This document shows positions 1 to 8,310 of a stretch of DNA of 36,702 nt, piece by piece. The position numbers and the translations under genes are program-made. The stretch is from Bacteroidales bacterium (GTDB lineage Bacteria > Bacteroidota > Bacteroidia > Bacteroidales > WCHB1-69), in the NCBI GenBank assembly GCA_031272025.1, contig JAISUP010000015.1, forward strand, positions 1 to 36,702. Direction: 5' to 3'. Each line of letters opens with the position of its first letter. Within the stretch, counting starts at the first letter, position 1. The notes beneath the pieces are model-generated. The model was not told where the DNA came from and ran no database searches. It worked only from the letters and a program-made list of their open reading frames with translations.

Positions 1-48
1 ATTCAGAAATGGAGATCAACCCTTATTGTTTGGACAGTATGGGAGTTA

Positions 49-92
49 GACAGTAGGACAGTAGGACAGTAGGACAGTAGGACAGTAGGACG
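49..92. repeat. 8-bp tandem repeat, unit GGACAGTA
   Basis: About five uninterrupted copies of an 8-base unit (GGACAGTA in one phase), with a single degenerate copy at 31-40. The same unit forms a much longer array at 28901-29050. The period is not a multiple of three and no gene crosses it, so a coding role is unlikely. Confidence 0.9.
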
Positions 93-141
93 GTTTCGTG
101 TCTTCTTCGTGAGACTTCGAGAATTTAGAAATGGAGGAATG

Positions 142-197
142 AAATCCGTGAAAATCCGTTTAATCCGTGTTATCCGTGTGCCAAAAAACAATCATGG
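142..197. repeat. Dispersed AATCCGTG-rich repeat
   Basis: The word AATCCGTG or a close variant recurs several times, ending in TTATCCGTGTGCC followed by AAAAAACAATCATGG. A near copy, with a small internal duplication of TGCCATG, occurs at about 29618-29690. The order of sub-blocks is the same in both copies, so this is one repeat family and not chance similarity. Confidence 0.75.
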
Positions 198-260
198 TTC
201 AGACAATTTAGAATTCAGAAAATTTGGAATAAAGATTATGGAAAGCCGTAAAATGGATCG

Positions 261-320
261 CTTCAGGCTTCGCCTTCGCGATGACGGGACGACCTTCAGG
301 CTTCGCCTTCGCGATGACGG
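261..320. repeat. 33-bp tandem repeat, two copies
   Basis: CTTCAGGCTTCGCCTTCGCG begins at 261 and again at 294, a period of exactly 33 bases. Because 33 is divisible by three, open reading frames run through it on both strands (plus: FRLRLRDDG; minus: VIAKAKPEG). Three copies with the same period occur at 29319-29410. It is a non-coding repeat that produces spurious ORFs. Confidence 0.85.
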
Positions 321-334
321 GGCTATTGCAGGGG

Positions 335-354
335 ATTCCCGCCTTCGCGGGAAT
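335..354. repeat. 20-bp REP-like hairpin
   Basis: ATTCCCGCCTTCGCGGGAAT is a perfect 8-base stem with a CTTC loop. It matches the general ATTCCC-N8-GGGAAT form of small palindromic repeats found in many bacteria. A sister hairpin with a GAAA loop lies at 32603-32622, and half-copies occur near 29393 and 29470. Confidence 0.75.
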
Positions 355-466
355 GACGGCATTAATCTTGGCAATCAAGAAAATCTTGTGAAAACCTGTA
401 TTGAGCAAAGCCGAAATATCATGGTTCAGACAATTCAGAAATTTAGAATTAACTCAGACAGGATTT

Positions 467-685
467 TCATTTTTTGTCTAATAATTCGCGCACCACGATA
501 TCTTCTTTTTCTATTTCACTTTTTCCGGATAACACGGGTTTGAAGAAAAAGATGCGCAACACGGCAAACATGATGAAAAGTTTAATTAAGATTAAAATCC
601 ACAATGTTTTGCCCCATGTCATATTTTTAAATCCATCGACATAAAAGGAAAATATGGTTTTGAAAATATTTTTCTTTTTTGGCAT
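467..685 (-). CDS. DUF4492 small membrane protein
   Basis: A 72-residue protein with one strong membrane segment (about residues 28-48, LWILILIKLFIMFAVLRIFF) between a basic N-terminus and an acidic, charged C-terminus. The FYVDGFKNMTWGKTLWILILIKL core matches what I recall of the DUF4492 family, which is confined to Bacteroidetes and has no assigned reaction. It starts 10 bases after nqrE on the same strand and is almost certainly co-transcribed with it. In other Bacteroidales I recall this family beside cytochrome bd genes, so a link to respiratory membrane complexes fits both places. That link is inference. Confidence 0.85.
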   Translation of the reverse strand: MPKKKNIFKTIFSFYVDGFKNMTWGKTLWILILIKLFIMFAVLRIFFFKPVLSGKSEIEKEDIVVRELLDKK

Positions 686-695
686 GATTATTTTT

Positions 696-1301
696 TTACA
701 TACCTAAAAAAGCCATGAACCCCAATCCCATAAGTCCGGTAGTAATAGCGGATATACCAAGACCTTGTAATGGTTTTGGGATTTGAGAGTAGGACAATCT
801 TTCGCGAATAGCGGCGAATGCCACGATAGCGAGTAGCCAGCCCAAGCCGGATCCCAGCGCGTAAATGGCACTGTGTGCTACCGTGGGGAAGTGTTTTTCT
901 TGCATGAAAAGCGATGCCCCCAATATGGCACAGTTCACGGCAATGAGTGGCAAAAAAATGCCCAGCGCGTTGTACAACGAAGGTGAATATCTCTCGATAA
1001 TCATTTCAAGTAATTGTACGATGGCTGCCACGACCGCGATAAAAACAATGAGTGAAAGAAAGGATAGGTCTACCCCCGACAGCCCTTCTATTGATGTCCA
1101 TGACAAGGCTCCTTTTTTTAACAAATAATTATCAATAAGATAATTAACGGGAACGGTAATCAATAGAACGAATGTAACCGCCACACCAAGCCCGAATGAG
1201 GTTTTCACGTTTTTTGATACGGCAAGGTAAGAGCACATACCCAAAAAGTACGCGAAAATCATGTTATCCACGAATATTGATTTGACAAATAAATCCAACA
1301 T
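696..1301 (-). CDS. nqrE: Na+-translocating NADH:quinone reductase subunit E
   Basis: An inner-membrane subunit of Na+-NQR, which couples NADH oxidation and quinone reduction to Na+ export. The 201-residue protein is of family length and has about six membrane segments. The opening [20 protein letters not shown] and [18 protein letters not shown] carry Cys23 and Cys124, the pair that with two cysteines of NqrD is known to hold an iron centre inside the membrane. The homologous RnfA/RsxA family was considered, but the wording of both conserved segments is NqrE-like. It lies 43 bases after nqrD. Normally nqrF follows; here DUF4492 follows and then a repeat island. Confidence 0.93.
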   Translation of the reverse strand: MLDLFVKSIFVDNMIFAYFLGMCSYLAVSKNVKTSFGLGVAVTFVLLITVPVNYLIDNYLLKKGALSWTSIEGLSGVDLSFLSLIVFIAVVAAIVQLLEMIIERYSPSLYNALGIFLPLIAVNCAILGASLFMQEKHFPTVAHSAIYALGSGLGWLLAIVAFAAIRERLSYSQIPKPLQGLGISAITTGLMGLGFMAFLGM

Positions 1302-1344
1302 GTTTCTTATGTTTTATATATTATGATTTAAGGCTACCTTTATC

Positions 1345-1959
1345 TTATTTGGTATCAGGATTTAATCGGGTGCTACGTTGTATCCATATCAACACGCCCA
1401 ATAGAATCAGTGCCATAGGGGGCAATGCCATGAGTCCGTTGTTCATGTAGCCGTGTGCGTATAGAGCAGTAGGAAGCACTTGTTGATTCCAAATAGTCCC
1501 ATTCGCGAGCAATTCGCGGGTAAATCCAATCACCACAAGTACCATCCCGTATCCCAACCCGTTGGCAATACCGTCTATAAGTGAGGGCAAAGGCTTATTT
1601 GACAGGGCAAAAGCCTCAATACGTCCCATGAGAATACAATTCGTGATAATCAACCCTACATAAACAGAGAGCATTTTGCTAATATCGTAGACATAAGCCT
1701 GCAAAATCATATCCACGAGAATGACCAATGCCGCGACAACAACCAATTGCACGATAATTCTAATACGCGGGGGAATGGTTTTTCTGAAAAGAGATATGAT
1801 AAAATTGCCTATGGCACAGACTACGGTTACGGAAATGGTCATCACGATAGCCGGTTTTAACTGTGCGGTTACAGCCAACGCCGAACAAATTCCCAAGATT
1901 TGTATCAGCACGGGGTTCTCTTTATTGAGCGGACCGAGATATTTACGAATACTAATCAT
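1345..1959 (-). CDS. nqrD: Na+-translocating NADH:quinone reductase subunit D
   Basis: Membrane subunit D of Na+-NQR, 204 residues with about six membrane helices. Diagnostic stretches are QILGICSALAVTAQLKPA, IRIIVQLVVVAALVILVD and YVGLIITNCILMGRIEAFA. Cys25 and Cys108 correspond to the cysteines that share the intramembrane iron centre with NqrE. The start ATG has only an AT-rich leader, usual for this phylum. The upstream neighbour on the same strand is a GH97 gene that ends 22 bases before this start, where nqrC would be expected. No promoter box is visible in those 22 bases, so nqrDE may be read from the GH97 promoter or from a promoter inside that gene. Confidence 0.93.
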   Translation of the reverse strand: MISIRKYLGPLNKENPVLIQILGICSALAVTAQLKPAIVMTISVTVVCAIGNFIISLFRKTIPPRIRIIVQLVVVAALVILVDMILQAYVYDISKMLSVYVGLIITNCILMGRIEAFALSNKPLPSLIDGIANGLGYGMVLVVIGFTRELLANGTIWNQQVLPTALYAHGYMNNGLMALPPMALILLGVLIWIQRSTRLNPDTK

Positions 1960-1981
1960 TTTGTTTTTTATTTAAATAAAA

Positions 1982-3985
1982 TTAGAGCGTGGTTATTTTA
2001 AGTACGGCACCGCCGCCCGGGGCTAATTTAAGCGTGTGGACAGAGGTTGGGGCGGCGGGAATAAAGGCATATTCGTGTTTGTAGTCGTGGGCGGCGGCAC
2101 GGAAAGCGTTAATGCCGTCTTTGAAGATTTCGAGCGATAGTCCTTGTTTGTTTTCGATAAAAGAGAGGTCGAGGGTGAGGTCTCTGGCTTCCCAGTTGCT
2201 TATCGCGGCTACGTACCAGGTATTTCCTTTTCTACGGGCAATGGCAACCCATTCGCCCACGGTACCCCCCACGGCAACGGTCTCGTCCCACGTGGTAGGA
2301 ATAGAGGCAATAAAACGGGCACACGCGTCTTCGGCACGATAGTGCACGGGGTTGTCGCTCATCATGGCTAAGGGCATCTCGTAGAGTACGTATGTGGCTA
2401 ATTGTCTGCAACGGGTTCCCTGACTCATGCCGTCGCTATTGATAGGGGCAAACCCCCCTCGGGTACTGTTGCGCATGATACCGGGGGTATAATCCATGGG
2501 ACCTGCTACCATGCGAATATAAGGAACGGTAACTTCATAAGGAACTTGATCGGGATTGGGATTCCACTTTAACTGCTCCATCCCGTAAACTCCCTCAAAA
2601 TTAAGTACGTTGGGATAAGTGCGCTGCAACCCGGTAGGCTTGTATGTCCCATGAAAATCAACAAGTAACTTGTATTTTAGAGTCATCTCGGCGGCTTTAC
2701 GATGAAAATCAGTGCTTATTTGGTCATCTCTATCCATGAAGTCTATCTTAAAACCTTTGATGCCCATATTCGCGTAATGATTGCATACCCGCTCCATGTC
2801 GCGCGAGAAAGGATAATAGCCGCACCACAAGATAATGCCCACGTTACGTGCCGTGGCATATTCCACGAGTTCTAATAAATTGATTTCAGGAACTACATGA
2901 AAAAGATTTCGTTTGCCACTCACCGACCAACCTTCGTCCATGATAATATAGGGAATATGATAGTCGGCAGCAAAATCAATAAAATATTGGTAGGTTTTGT
3001 TGTTCACTCCCGCCATGAAATCTACCCCGTAAAGATTCCAGTTGCACCACCAATCCCACGCGACCATGCCCGGCTTAATCCACGAGTAGTCGCCCGCGGG
3101 GGCAGGAGTGGCCAGTTTGTATACCATATCATTGTTTAACAATTCTTTATCTTCTTTACTTACAATAAATACTCGCCATGGAAATGTCTCGCCTTTCGAG
3201 TAACGGGCAATGTAGTTTTCGCGGGAAATAACATCAATATTGCGGTCCCCGGGCAGTAATTCTTTGGGATACGGGGCAAAAATACCGCGCAACGAATTTG
3301 GGGCATTTCCTTTATTGAGAAACATGCCCGCGTAGTTGAGCAAGTCGGCTTCCGTGATACAAAGTTTGCGCCCCCCTGCAACTTCTGCCAAGACAGGCAT
3401 GAATATCAACCGTTGGAGTTCGATGTCCGAGATAGAAATATAACGATACGTGTTCTCGAAAGAATTTTTATACTGTTGCTCGTGATTTTCAGGATTTTGA
3501 TAGTTCACGTAGGCTACGTGTACGTGCGCGTCATCGGGAAAAACAATCTCTGCCCGCTCGTTTTTTACCACAAAAGGCTTTTTGCTTAACGAAACAAAAC
3601 GATAGGCGAAACCATCATTATATGCCCTGAAAATCAATTGAAATGGTTCTATAAAATGGATAGTTAACTCGTTGAAATGATCATCTACGATTTTTTTCTT
3701 GTACACGACAGGCTGTAACTGTTGACGTACTTTTCTTGTACTGCTTCCCGTGCAGCGCGACTTTAGCCCGTAAGAACTTCCGTCTGTCATTTGCATGGCT
3801 GCACACGAAGGTTTGAGCAAAAGCTCGCCTTCATGACGTAGTGAGTACGTGATACTGTCCCCCACGATGATTTTCACTTCCACTTTTGCATCCGGCGAAT
3901 ATAACGTGAATACCTTTTTCGCCCACATCGGGTTGCTATATCCAAAAAATAAGACACTCAATAATATATAAAAACAATGTTTCAT
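1982..3985 (-). CDS. GH97 glycoside hydrolase, retaining subtype (alpha-galactosidase-like)
   Basis: An exported alpha-glycosidase. The ORF track begins at 4078, but a TATATTTG promoter box at 4022-4029 lies inside that extension. The start is therefore MKHCFYILLSVLFF at 3985, which begins a signal peptide ending near residue 22 and gives 667 residues. The N-terminal beta-sandwich runs to about 290, then a TIM barrel (WDWWCNWNLYG at 310-320, YIIMDEGW at 346-353) and a C-terminal beta domain. D415 in GFKIDFMD and E470 in GVYGME fall at the positions I recall for the nucleophile and acid/base of the Bacteroides thetaiotaomicron retaining alpha-galactosidase BtGH97b. This makes the retaining branch more likely than SusB-type inverting alpha-glucosidase. 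The exact substrate is inferred. No SusC/D pair is nearby. Confidence 0.9.
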   Translation of the reverse strand: MKHCFYILLSVLFFGYSNPMWAKKVFTLYSPDAKVEVKIIVGDSITYSLRHEGELLLKPSCAAMQMTDGSSYGLKSRCTGSSTRKVRQQLQPVVYKKKIVDDHFNELTIHFIEPFQLIFRAYNDGFAYRFVSLSKKPFVVKNERAEIVFPDDAHVHVAYVNYQNPENHEQQYKNSFENTYRYISISDIELQRLIFMPVLAEVAGGRKLCITEADLLNYAGMFLNKGNAPNSLRGIFAPYPKELLPGDRNIDVISRENYIARYSKGETFPWRVFIVSKEDKELLNNDMVYKLATPAPAGDYSWIKPGMVAWDWWCNWNLYGVDFMAGVNNKTYQYFIDFAADYHIPYIIMDEGWSVSGKRNLFHVVPEINLLELVEYATARNVGIILWCGYYPFSRDMERVCNHYANMGIKGFKIDFMDRDDQISTDFHRKAAEMTLKYKLLVDFHGTYKPTGLQRTYPNVLNFEGVYGMEQLKWNPNPDQVPYEVTVPYIRMVAGPMDYTPGIMRNSTRGGFAPINSDGMSQGTRCRQLATYVLYEMPLAMMSDNPVHYRAEDACARFIASIPTTWDETVAVGGTVGEWVAIARRKGNTWYVAAISNWEARDLTLDLSFIENKQGLSLEIFKDGINAFRAAAHDYKHEYAFIPAAPTSVHTLKLAPGGGAVLKITTL

Positions 3986-4021
3986 ACTTGTTGATTTATT
4001 TAAGTAAAAAAAAAAACGCTG

Positions 4022-4029
4022 CAAATATA
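4022..4029 (-). promoter_or_regulatory. Promoter -7 box of the GH97 gene
   Basis: Reads TATATTTG on the minus strand, matching the Bacteroidetes TAnnTTTG consensus. It lies 36 bases upstream of the ATG at 3985 and rules out the longer ORF start at 4078. Confidence 0.6.
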
Positions 4030-4086
4030 CATTTATTTTTATTAAGAAAATATAGTAACAAGAGGGGTACGCGTGCAAAAAAATGT

Positions 4087-4094
4087 TATTTTCG
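4087..4094 (+). promoter_or_regulatory. Probable promoter -7 box of nadE (TTCG variant)
   Basis: Reads TATTTTCG followed by CGG, a one-base departure from TAnnTTTG. It overlaps the first codons of the ORF-track start at 4083, which favours the in-frame ATG at 4110 as the true nadE start. Confidence 0.45.
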
Positions 4095-4109
4095 CGGTTT
4101 ATTTTAATT

Positions 4110-4961
4110 ATGAAAAAAATGAAGGAATATCTTACGCGTGAAAAGAAATATTATGATTTTATTACTTCTCCGGATGCATTGGAGAAAGTGGTGAAAAACG
4201 TGAGGTTGGCAACGAGCCAATACGTGGAAAAATACCATTTAAAATCCTTGGTATTAGGAATTTCAGGAGGTATAGACAGTGCCTTTTGCGCGGCATTGTG
4301 CAAACCGGTGTGCGACTGTCTTAGTATTCCCTTGGTGGGACGCTCCATGACCATAGAAACCAATACTACTGAAGAAATAGAACGGTCTATCATGGTAGGA
4401 GAAACCTTTTGTCACGATTTTGAATACATGGACTTGACCGATATTTTTTTGTATAATAAGAAAATATTGGGTAAATTAGATGGTTCTGACCTGTCGAAAA
4501 GAAGGCAGGGAAATATGAAAGCACGTACCCGCATGATGGTGCTTTACGACCTTGCCCAACTACATGGAGGTTTGGTTGTTTCTACCGACAATTTGACGGA
4601 ATTTTTGACCGGTTTTTGGACATTGCATGGGGACGTGGGGGATTTTGCTCCTATTATCAATTTGTGGAAAACCGAAGTCTATGATATTGCTAAATATTTA
4701 TTGTCAGAATGTTCGGCAAAGCAAAGACAAGCCTTAGAAGCCTGTATCGCGGCAACCCCGGTCGATGGGTTAGGTATTAGCAAAAGCGATTGCGAGCAAC
4801 TCGGTGTGTCCAATTATGGAATGGCGGATCAATATCTATGGAAATACATTTTTAATGATGAGAAAGATTTAGAAAAAGAAACGGTCATTCAAAAGCATTT
4901 GAACTCTATGTATAAGCGAGAAAATCCTTTTGTCATTTCTCGCGAAACCCTGTTATTTTAA
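4110..4961 (+). CDS. nadE: NAD+ synthase
   Basis: Catalyses the last step of NAD+ synthesis, amidation of the adenylated nicotinate dinucleotide. The ATP-pyrophosphatase P-loop LGISGGIDSAF is clear (SGGIDS at about residues 52-57 from the chosen start). LVVSTDNLTEFLTGFWTLHGD and DFAPIINLWKTEVYDIAKYL follow, as in the family. At about 283 residues there is only the synthetase domain and no N-terminal glutaminase domain, so ammonia is the likely nitrogen donor. The ORF track starts at 4083. I prefer 4110 (MKKMKEYLTR) because a promoter-like box covers the earlier codons; 4119 is also possible. Transcribed divergently from the GH97 gene. Confidence 0.92.
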   Translation: MKKMKEYLTREKKYYDFITSPDALEKVVKNVRLATSQYVEKYHLKSLVLGISGGIDSAFCAALCKPVCDCLSIPLVGRSMTIETNTTEEIERSIMVGETFCHDFEYMDLTDIFLYNKKILGKLDGSDLSKRRQGNMKARTRMMVLYDLAQLHGGLVVSTDNLTEFLTGFWTLHGDVGDFAPIINLWKTEVYDIAKYLLSECSAKQRQALEACIAATPVDGLGISKSDCEQLGVSNYGMADQYLWKYIFNDEKDLEKETVIQKHLNSMYKRENPFVISRETLLF

Positions 4962-4985
4962 TGATGTTTGTTTGAAAAAAATCTG

Positions 4986-4993
4986 TACCTTCG
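4986..4993 (+). promoter_or_regulatory. Promoter -7 box of the debranching enzyme gene (TTCG variant)
   Basis: TACCTTCG, followed by CGGC, 30 bases before the ATG at 5024. TTTG words stand 11-15 bases upstream, closer than the usual -33 spacing, so only the -7 element is claimed. Confidence 0.5.
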
Positions 4994-5023
4994 CGGCATT
5001 AAAAAAGTATTTGAAAAAACTGC

Positions 5024-7000
5024 ATGAACTACATAGAGTTTAATCAGGAAAAATTGGTGAATTTGGCTTTTTCGGGGCATCGGGAAATTTTACGATGCAG
5101 TGGAACGGGAGCCTTTGCCAATAGTACGCTTTCGGGCTTAAATACCCGAAAGTATCATGGCTTGTTTATCGTGCCACAAGAAAACGTGGACGGGGAACGT
5201 CATTTGCTCGTTGCCTCTCTTAACGAGGTCATTGTTATCAATCAAATGGAATTTCATATTGGAATACAACAATATAAAGGAGGTATTATTGCTCCTAAGG
5301 GGCATAAATATTTGCAATCCTTTCGTGCCGATACCGTGCCTACGTATGATTACAAAGTGGGGAAATTCCATTTTTCTAAAAGTTTTCTATTTGAACATGG
5401 CGCCGACCGTCTGTTACTCAAATACACGATTGTAGAAGACCCTGAAAGTGCGGTAATTCGATTTCAACCGTTGTTGGCATTTAGGCAAATTCATCGTCTT
5501 ACTCGCGAAAATCCCGATGCGAATACACAGTATTTGCCGGTCAATCATGGGGTAGGCTATTGCTTGTATCCCGACTACACGCCTGTTTTTTTGCAATGTT
5601 CTATAGATGACCAACTTTACTATGAGCACGAACCGGTATGGTATAAAAATTTCGAATACGCGGAAGAAATTAAACGAGGCTACGATGGAATAGAAGATTT
5701 ATTATGCCCGGGAAAAATGAACGTGCAAGTGAAAAATAAGGAAATATACCTTGCTATTGGCACGAGCGAAATAAACCCTGAAGAGATTGAACATCTTTAT
5801 AACGAACAACTTAAGTATCATACGGCACGTTCTACCTATTTTAATTGTTTGCAAAATGCTGCCGAGCAGTTTATCGTGAAACGCAATCATCGCACAGAGG
5901 TTATCGCGGGCTACCCGTGGTTCGGACGTTGGGGACGCGATACCTTTATCGCGTTGCCCGGTCTTACCCTTGACCTTGCTAAACCCGAATTGTGTAAAGA
6001 AATTATAGACAGCATGTTGCCGGAACTCGAACATGGGCTCTTCCCTAACGTGGGACAAGGCGAGCAGGCTGCCTACAACTCGGTAGATGCCCCCTTGTGG
6101 TTTATCCGTGCTCTACAGCAATATACTGCTTACACGAAAAACGAACGCGCGATTTGGGGAATGTATGGTACCTATATTAAAAAAATACTCGATGCCTATA
6201 CCGAAGGCTCGTTGTATCATATTCGCGTGTTGCCCAATGGGTTGATACATGCAGGAAATAAAGGAGTGGCATTGACATGGATGGATGCGGTAATCAATGG
6301 TGAACCGGTAACCCCGCGTACCGGTTGCCCCGTAGAAATCAATGGATTGTGGTACAATGCCGTGCGTTTCGCGATAGAAATGGCACGGGTAGCCAAAGAC
6401 CACGATTTCGCGGACAAGTGGAAAAACAAGATACAAACTTTTCCTGCCGTTTTTAAAGACACCTTTTGGTCAAAAGAGCATGGTTATCTTGCCGATTTCG
6501 TGAACGGGGATGATAAAAATTTTCAGGTACGTCCAAATATGCTCATTATTACATCGTTACCATATTCTCCGGTGAGCGAGAAAATCAAACAGTTGATCTT
6601 GAAAAAGACTTTGGCGGAGTTGTTGACAGACAAGGGAGTTAGAACGCTATCGCCTTCGGATCCGGACTACAAGGGGCGTTATGAAGGGGGACAAGAAAAC
6701 CGCGACAGGGCGTATCATCAAGGTACCTGCTGGCCTTGGCTACTCGCGCCACTTGCCGATGGACTTCTTACCGTGTACCAAAAAAGCGCGCTTCCCATGT
6801 TAGAAAAGATGCTCTACCGCTTCGAGCCTTGCATGAAAGAATACGGGATTTCTACTATCGCCGAGATTTATGATGGCGACCCGCCCCATCGCCCTAATGG
6901 GGCGATATCGCAGGCTTGGAGCGTTTCGGCATTATTGCATATCAAAGCCTTAATAGAACACGGTCGCGTAAACGAGAAATATTATTCATCAAATGGTTAA
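5024..7000 (+). CDS. Glycogen debranching enzyme (amylo-alpha-1,6-glucosidase, GH133 type)
   Basis: Cytoplasmic enzyme removing alpha-1,6 branch glucose from glycogen-like polymers. The 658-residue protein has the bacterial debranching N-terminal beta domain (RKYHGLF at 42-48, then beta-rich sequence to about 260). An (alpha/alpha)6 barrel follows, opening with GYPWFGRWGRDTF (296-308). It continues with NSVDAPLWFI, LTWMDAV and, near the C-terminus, YHQGTCWPWLLAPL and GAISQAWSVSALL, all hallmarks of the family. No signal peptide. The GT4 gene follows after 21 bases on the same strand, and the GH57 gene at 11981 completes a trio usually adjacent in Bacteroidales. The set points to turnover of an intracellular storage glucan. 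Confidence 0.95.
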   Translation: MNYIEFNQEKLVNLAFSGHREILRCSGTGAFANSTLSGLNTRKYHGLFIVPQENVDGERHLLVASLNEVIVINQMEFHIGIQQYKGGIIAPKGHKYLQSFRADTVPTYDYKVGKFHFSKSFLFEHGADRLLLKYTIVEDPESAVIRFQPLLAFRQIHRLTRENPDANTQYLPVNHGVGYCLYPDYTPVFLQCSIDDQLYYEHEPVWYKNFEYAEEIKRGYDGIEDLLCPGKMNVQVKNKEIYLAIGTSEINPEEIEHLYNEQLKYHTARSTYFNCLQNAAEQFIVKRNHRTEVIAGYPWFGRWGRDTFIALPGLTLDLAKPELCKEIIDSMLPELEHGLFPNVGQGEQAAYNSVDAPLWFIRALQQYTAYTKNERAIWGMYGTYIKKILDAYTEGSLYHIRVLPNGLIHAGNKGVALTWMDAVINGEPVTPRTGCPVEINGLWYNAVRFAIEMARVAKDHDFADKWKNKIQTFPAVFKDTFWSKEHGYLADFVNGDDKNFQVRPNMLIITSLPYSPVSEKIKQLILKKTLAELLTDKGVRTLSPSDPDYKGRYEGGQENRDRAYHQGTCWPWLLAPLADGLLTVYQKSALPMLEKMLYRFEPCMKEYGISTIAEIYDGDPPHRPNGAISQAWSVSALLHIKALIEHGRVNEKYYSSNG

Positions 7001-7021
7001 AACGATAAAAAACACGTATCT

Positions 7022-8299
7022 ATGAAAGTACTCATGTTTGGTTGGGAATTCCCGCCTCATATTGCAGGGGGATTGGGTACTGCCTGTCATGGGATAGCCA
7101 AAGGGCTAACCCTGAATGGGGCAGACGTGATTTTCGTGATGCCAAGAGCTTTTGGAGACGAAGATACTTCGGTAGCAAGGGTCATCAACGCGAGCGAAGT
7201 TGCCATAGATCCCCGACACGCGACTTTCTATAATCAGGCTTCTCATATATCTTTCATAGAAGTAAATTCCAAATTCATTCCTTATGTGGGGTTAGATGAT
7301 TATTACAATCTGGTAAATCAAACGCGAAGCACTACCTGGGCAGAACGAGAACCACACAAAAGGGTCTATCGTTTCGCGGGGGGGTACACGGCAAATTTAA
7401 TGCAGGAGATAGAACATTACGCGGTCGTGGCGGAAGAATTAGCACGAACCGAAACTTTTGACATTATTCATGCCCACGATTGGCATACCTATAAGGCAGG
7501 AATCGCGGCACGAGAAGTGAGTGGAAAACCTTTGGTCGTGCATGTGCACGCGACCGAATTTGACCGCTCAGACGAAAAACATAGAAATACATTAGTCGCT
7601 GATATAGAAAGAGAAGGAATGATGGCTGCCGATGCCGTGCTCGCCGTGAGCGACTTTACCCGACAACGAATTATAGAAGGCTATCATATTCCCGAAAATA
7701 AAGTCTTCACGATACACAATGCCGTAGAACCCGGACAGAAAGAAATTACGCGGTACAAAACCGTGAACGAAAAAATCGTAACTTTTTTAGGGAGAATTAC
7801 TTTTCAAAAAGGACCGGACTATTTCGTGGAAACCGCCCGTTTGTTGTTACAAAAAGACCGTAACCTGCGTTTCGTGCTTGCCGGTGACGGAGACATGATG
7901 GAACAGATCATAGAGCGAGTCGCCGAGTTGGAAATCTCCGACCGGTTTCATTTCACGGGTTTTTTGCGGGGAGGCGAAATCAACTTGCTCTTTGGAATGA
8001 GTGATGTATATGTTATGCCCTCTGTTTCCGAACCTTTTGGCATTTCTCCCTTAGAGGCAATGGAGGCTGGAGTACCCGTAGTGATTTCAAAGCAATCGGG
8101 GGTAGCAGAAGTACTCGACTATGCCATTAAAGTCGACTTTTGGGACATTGAAGCCATGGCAGATGCCATTCATGGGATACTACATTATAGTGCCCTCGCT
8201 AATTTTTTTGCCCAAAATGGGACAAAAAATGTTCAACAACTCACGTGGGAGAAAGTCGGGCAAAAAATCTTGCGTTGCTACGAATTCCTGACAAAATAA
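7022..8299 (+). CDS. GT4 glycosyltransferase, glycogen/starch-synthase-like
   Basis: A GT-B fold glycosyltransferase of 425 residues. The N-terminal domain begins MKVLMFGWEFPPHIAGGLG, the glucan-synthase-like nucleotide-sugar loop, and contains HAHDWHTYKAG (150-160). The C-terminal domain has FLGRITFQKGPDYF and the donor-binding EPFGISPLEAMEAG (337-350). Its place 21 bases behind the debranching enzyme suggests it elongates an alpha-glucan, from ADP-glucose or a related donor. The donor cannot be read from sequence. It ends 11 bases before the end of the convergent dehydrogenase gene, with no obvious terminator between. Confidence 0.9.
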   Translation: MKVLMFGWEFPPHIAGGLGTACHGIAKGLTLNGADVIFVMPRAFGDEDTSVARVINASEVAIDPRHATFYNQASHISFIEVNSKFIPYVGLDDYYNLVNQTRSTTWAEREPHKRVYRFAGGYTANLMQEIEHYAVVAEELARTETFDIIHAHDWHTYKAGIAAREVSGKPLVVHVHATEFDRSDEKHRNTLVADIEREGMMAADAVLAVSDFTRQRIIEGYHIPENKVFTIHNAVEPGQKEITRYKTVNEKIVTFLGRITFQKGPDYFVETARLLLQKDRNLRFVLAGDGDMMEQIIERVAELEISDRFHFTGFLRGGEINLLFGMSDVYVMPSVSEPFGISPLEAMEAGVPVVISKQSGVAEVLDYAIKVDFWDIEAMADAIHGILHYSALANFFAQNGTKNVQQLTWEKVGQKILRCYEFLTK

Positions 8300-8310
8300 A
8301 GGGTACTTTT

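Larger units (their letters stand above)
1..466. repeat. Gene-free repeat island (left)
   Basis: No credible gene lies here. The stretch is a patchwork of low-complexity and dispersed repeats: an 8-base tandem repeat (about 49-92), a TTCGTGTCTTCTTCGTGAG-type block (about 95-118), an AATCCGTG-rich block (about 142-180), two copies of a 33-base unit (from 261), a 20-base hairpin (335-354), and scattered ATCATGGTTCAGACA words (about 192 and 418). The same families recur at 28896-29777. The ORFs predicted here (109..543, 192..374, 208..408) are translations of the repeats, giving FRLRLRDDG or FPRRRES/VIPAKAG peptides, and are not listed as genes. Confidence 0.8.

Noticed and set aside
109-543. 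144-residue plus-strand ORF, and minus ORFs at 192..374 and 208..408
   Set aside because: They translate tandem and palindromic repeats (FRLRLRDDG, FPRRRES, VIPAKAG peptides), have no independent conservation signal, and lack a promoter box; treated as non-coding.
696-1959. RnfA/RnfE (Rnf complex) annotation for the two membrane proteins
   Set aside because: Conserved segments such as [20 protein letters not shown] and YVGLIITNCILMGRIEAFA read as NqrE and NqrD; no Rnf-specific neighbours are present.
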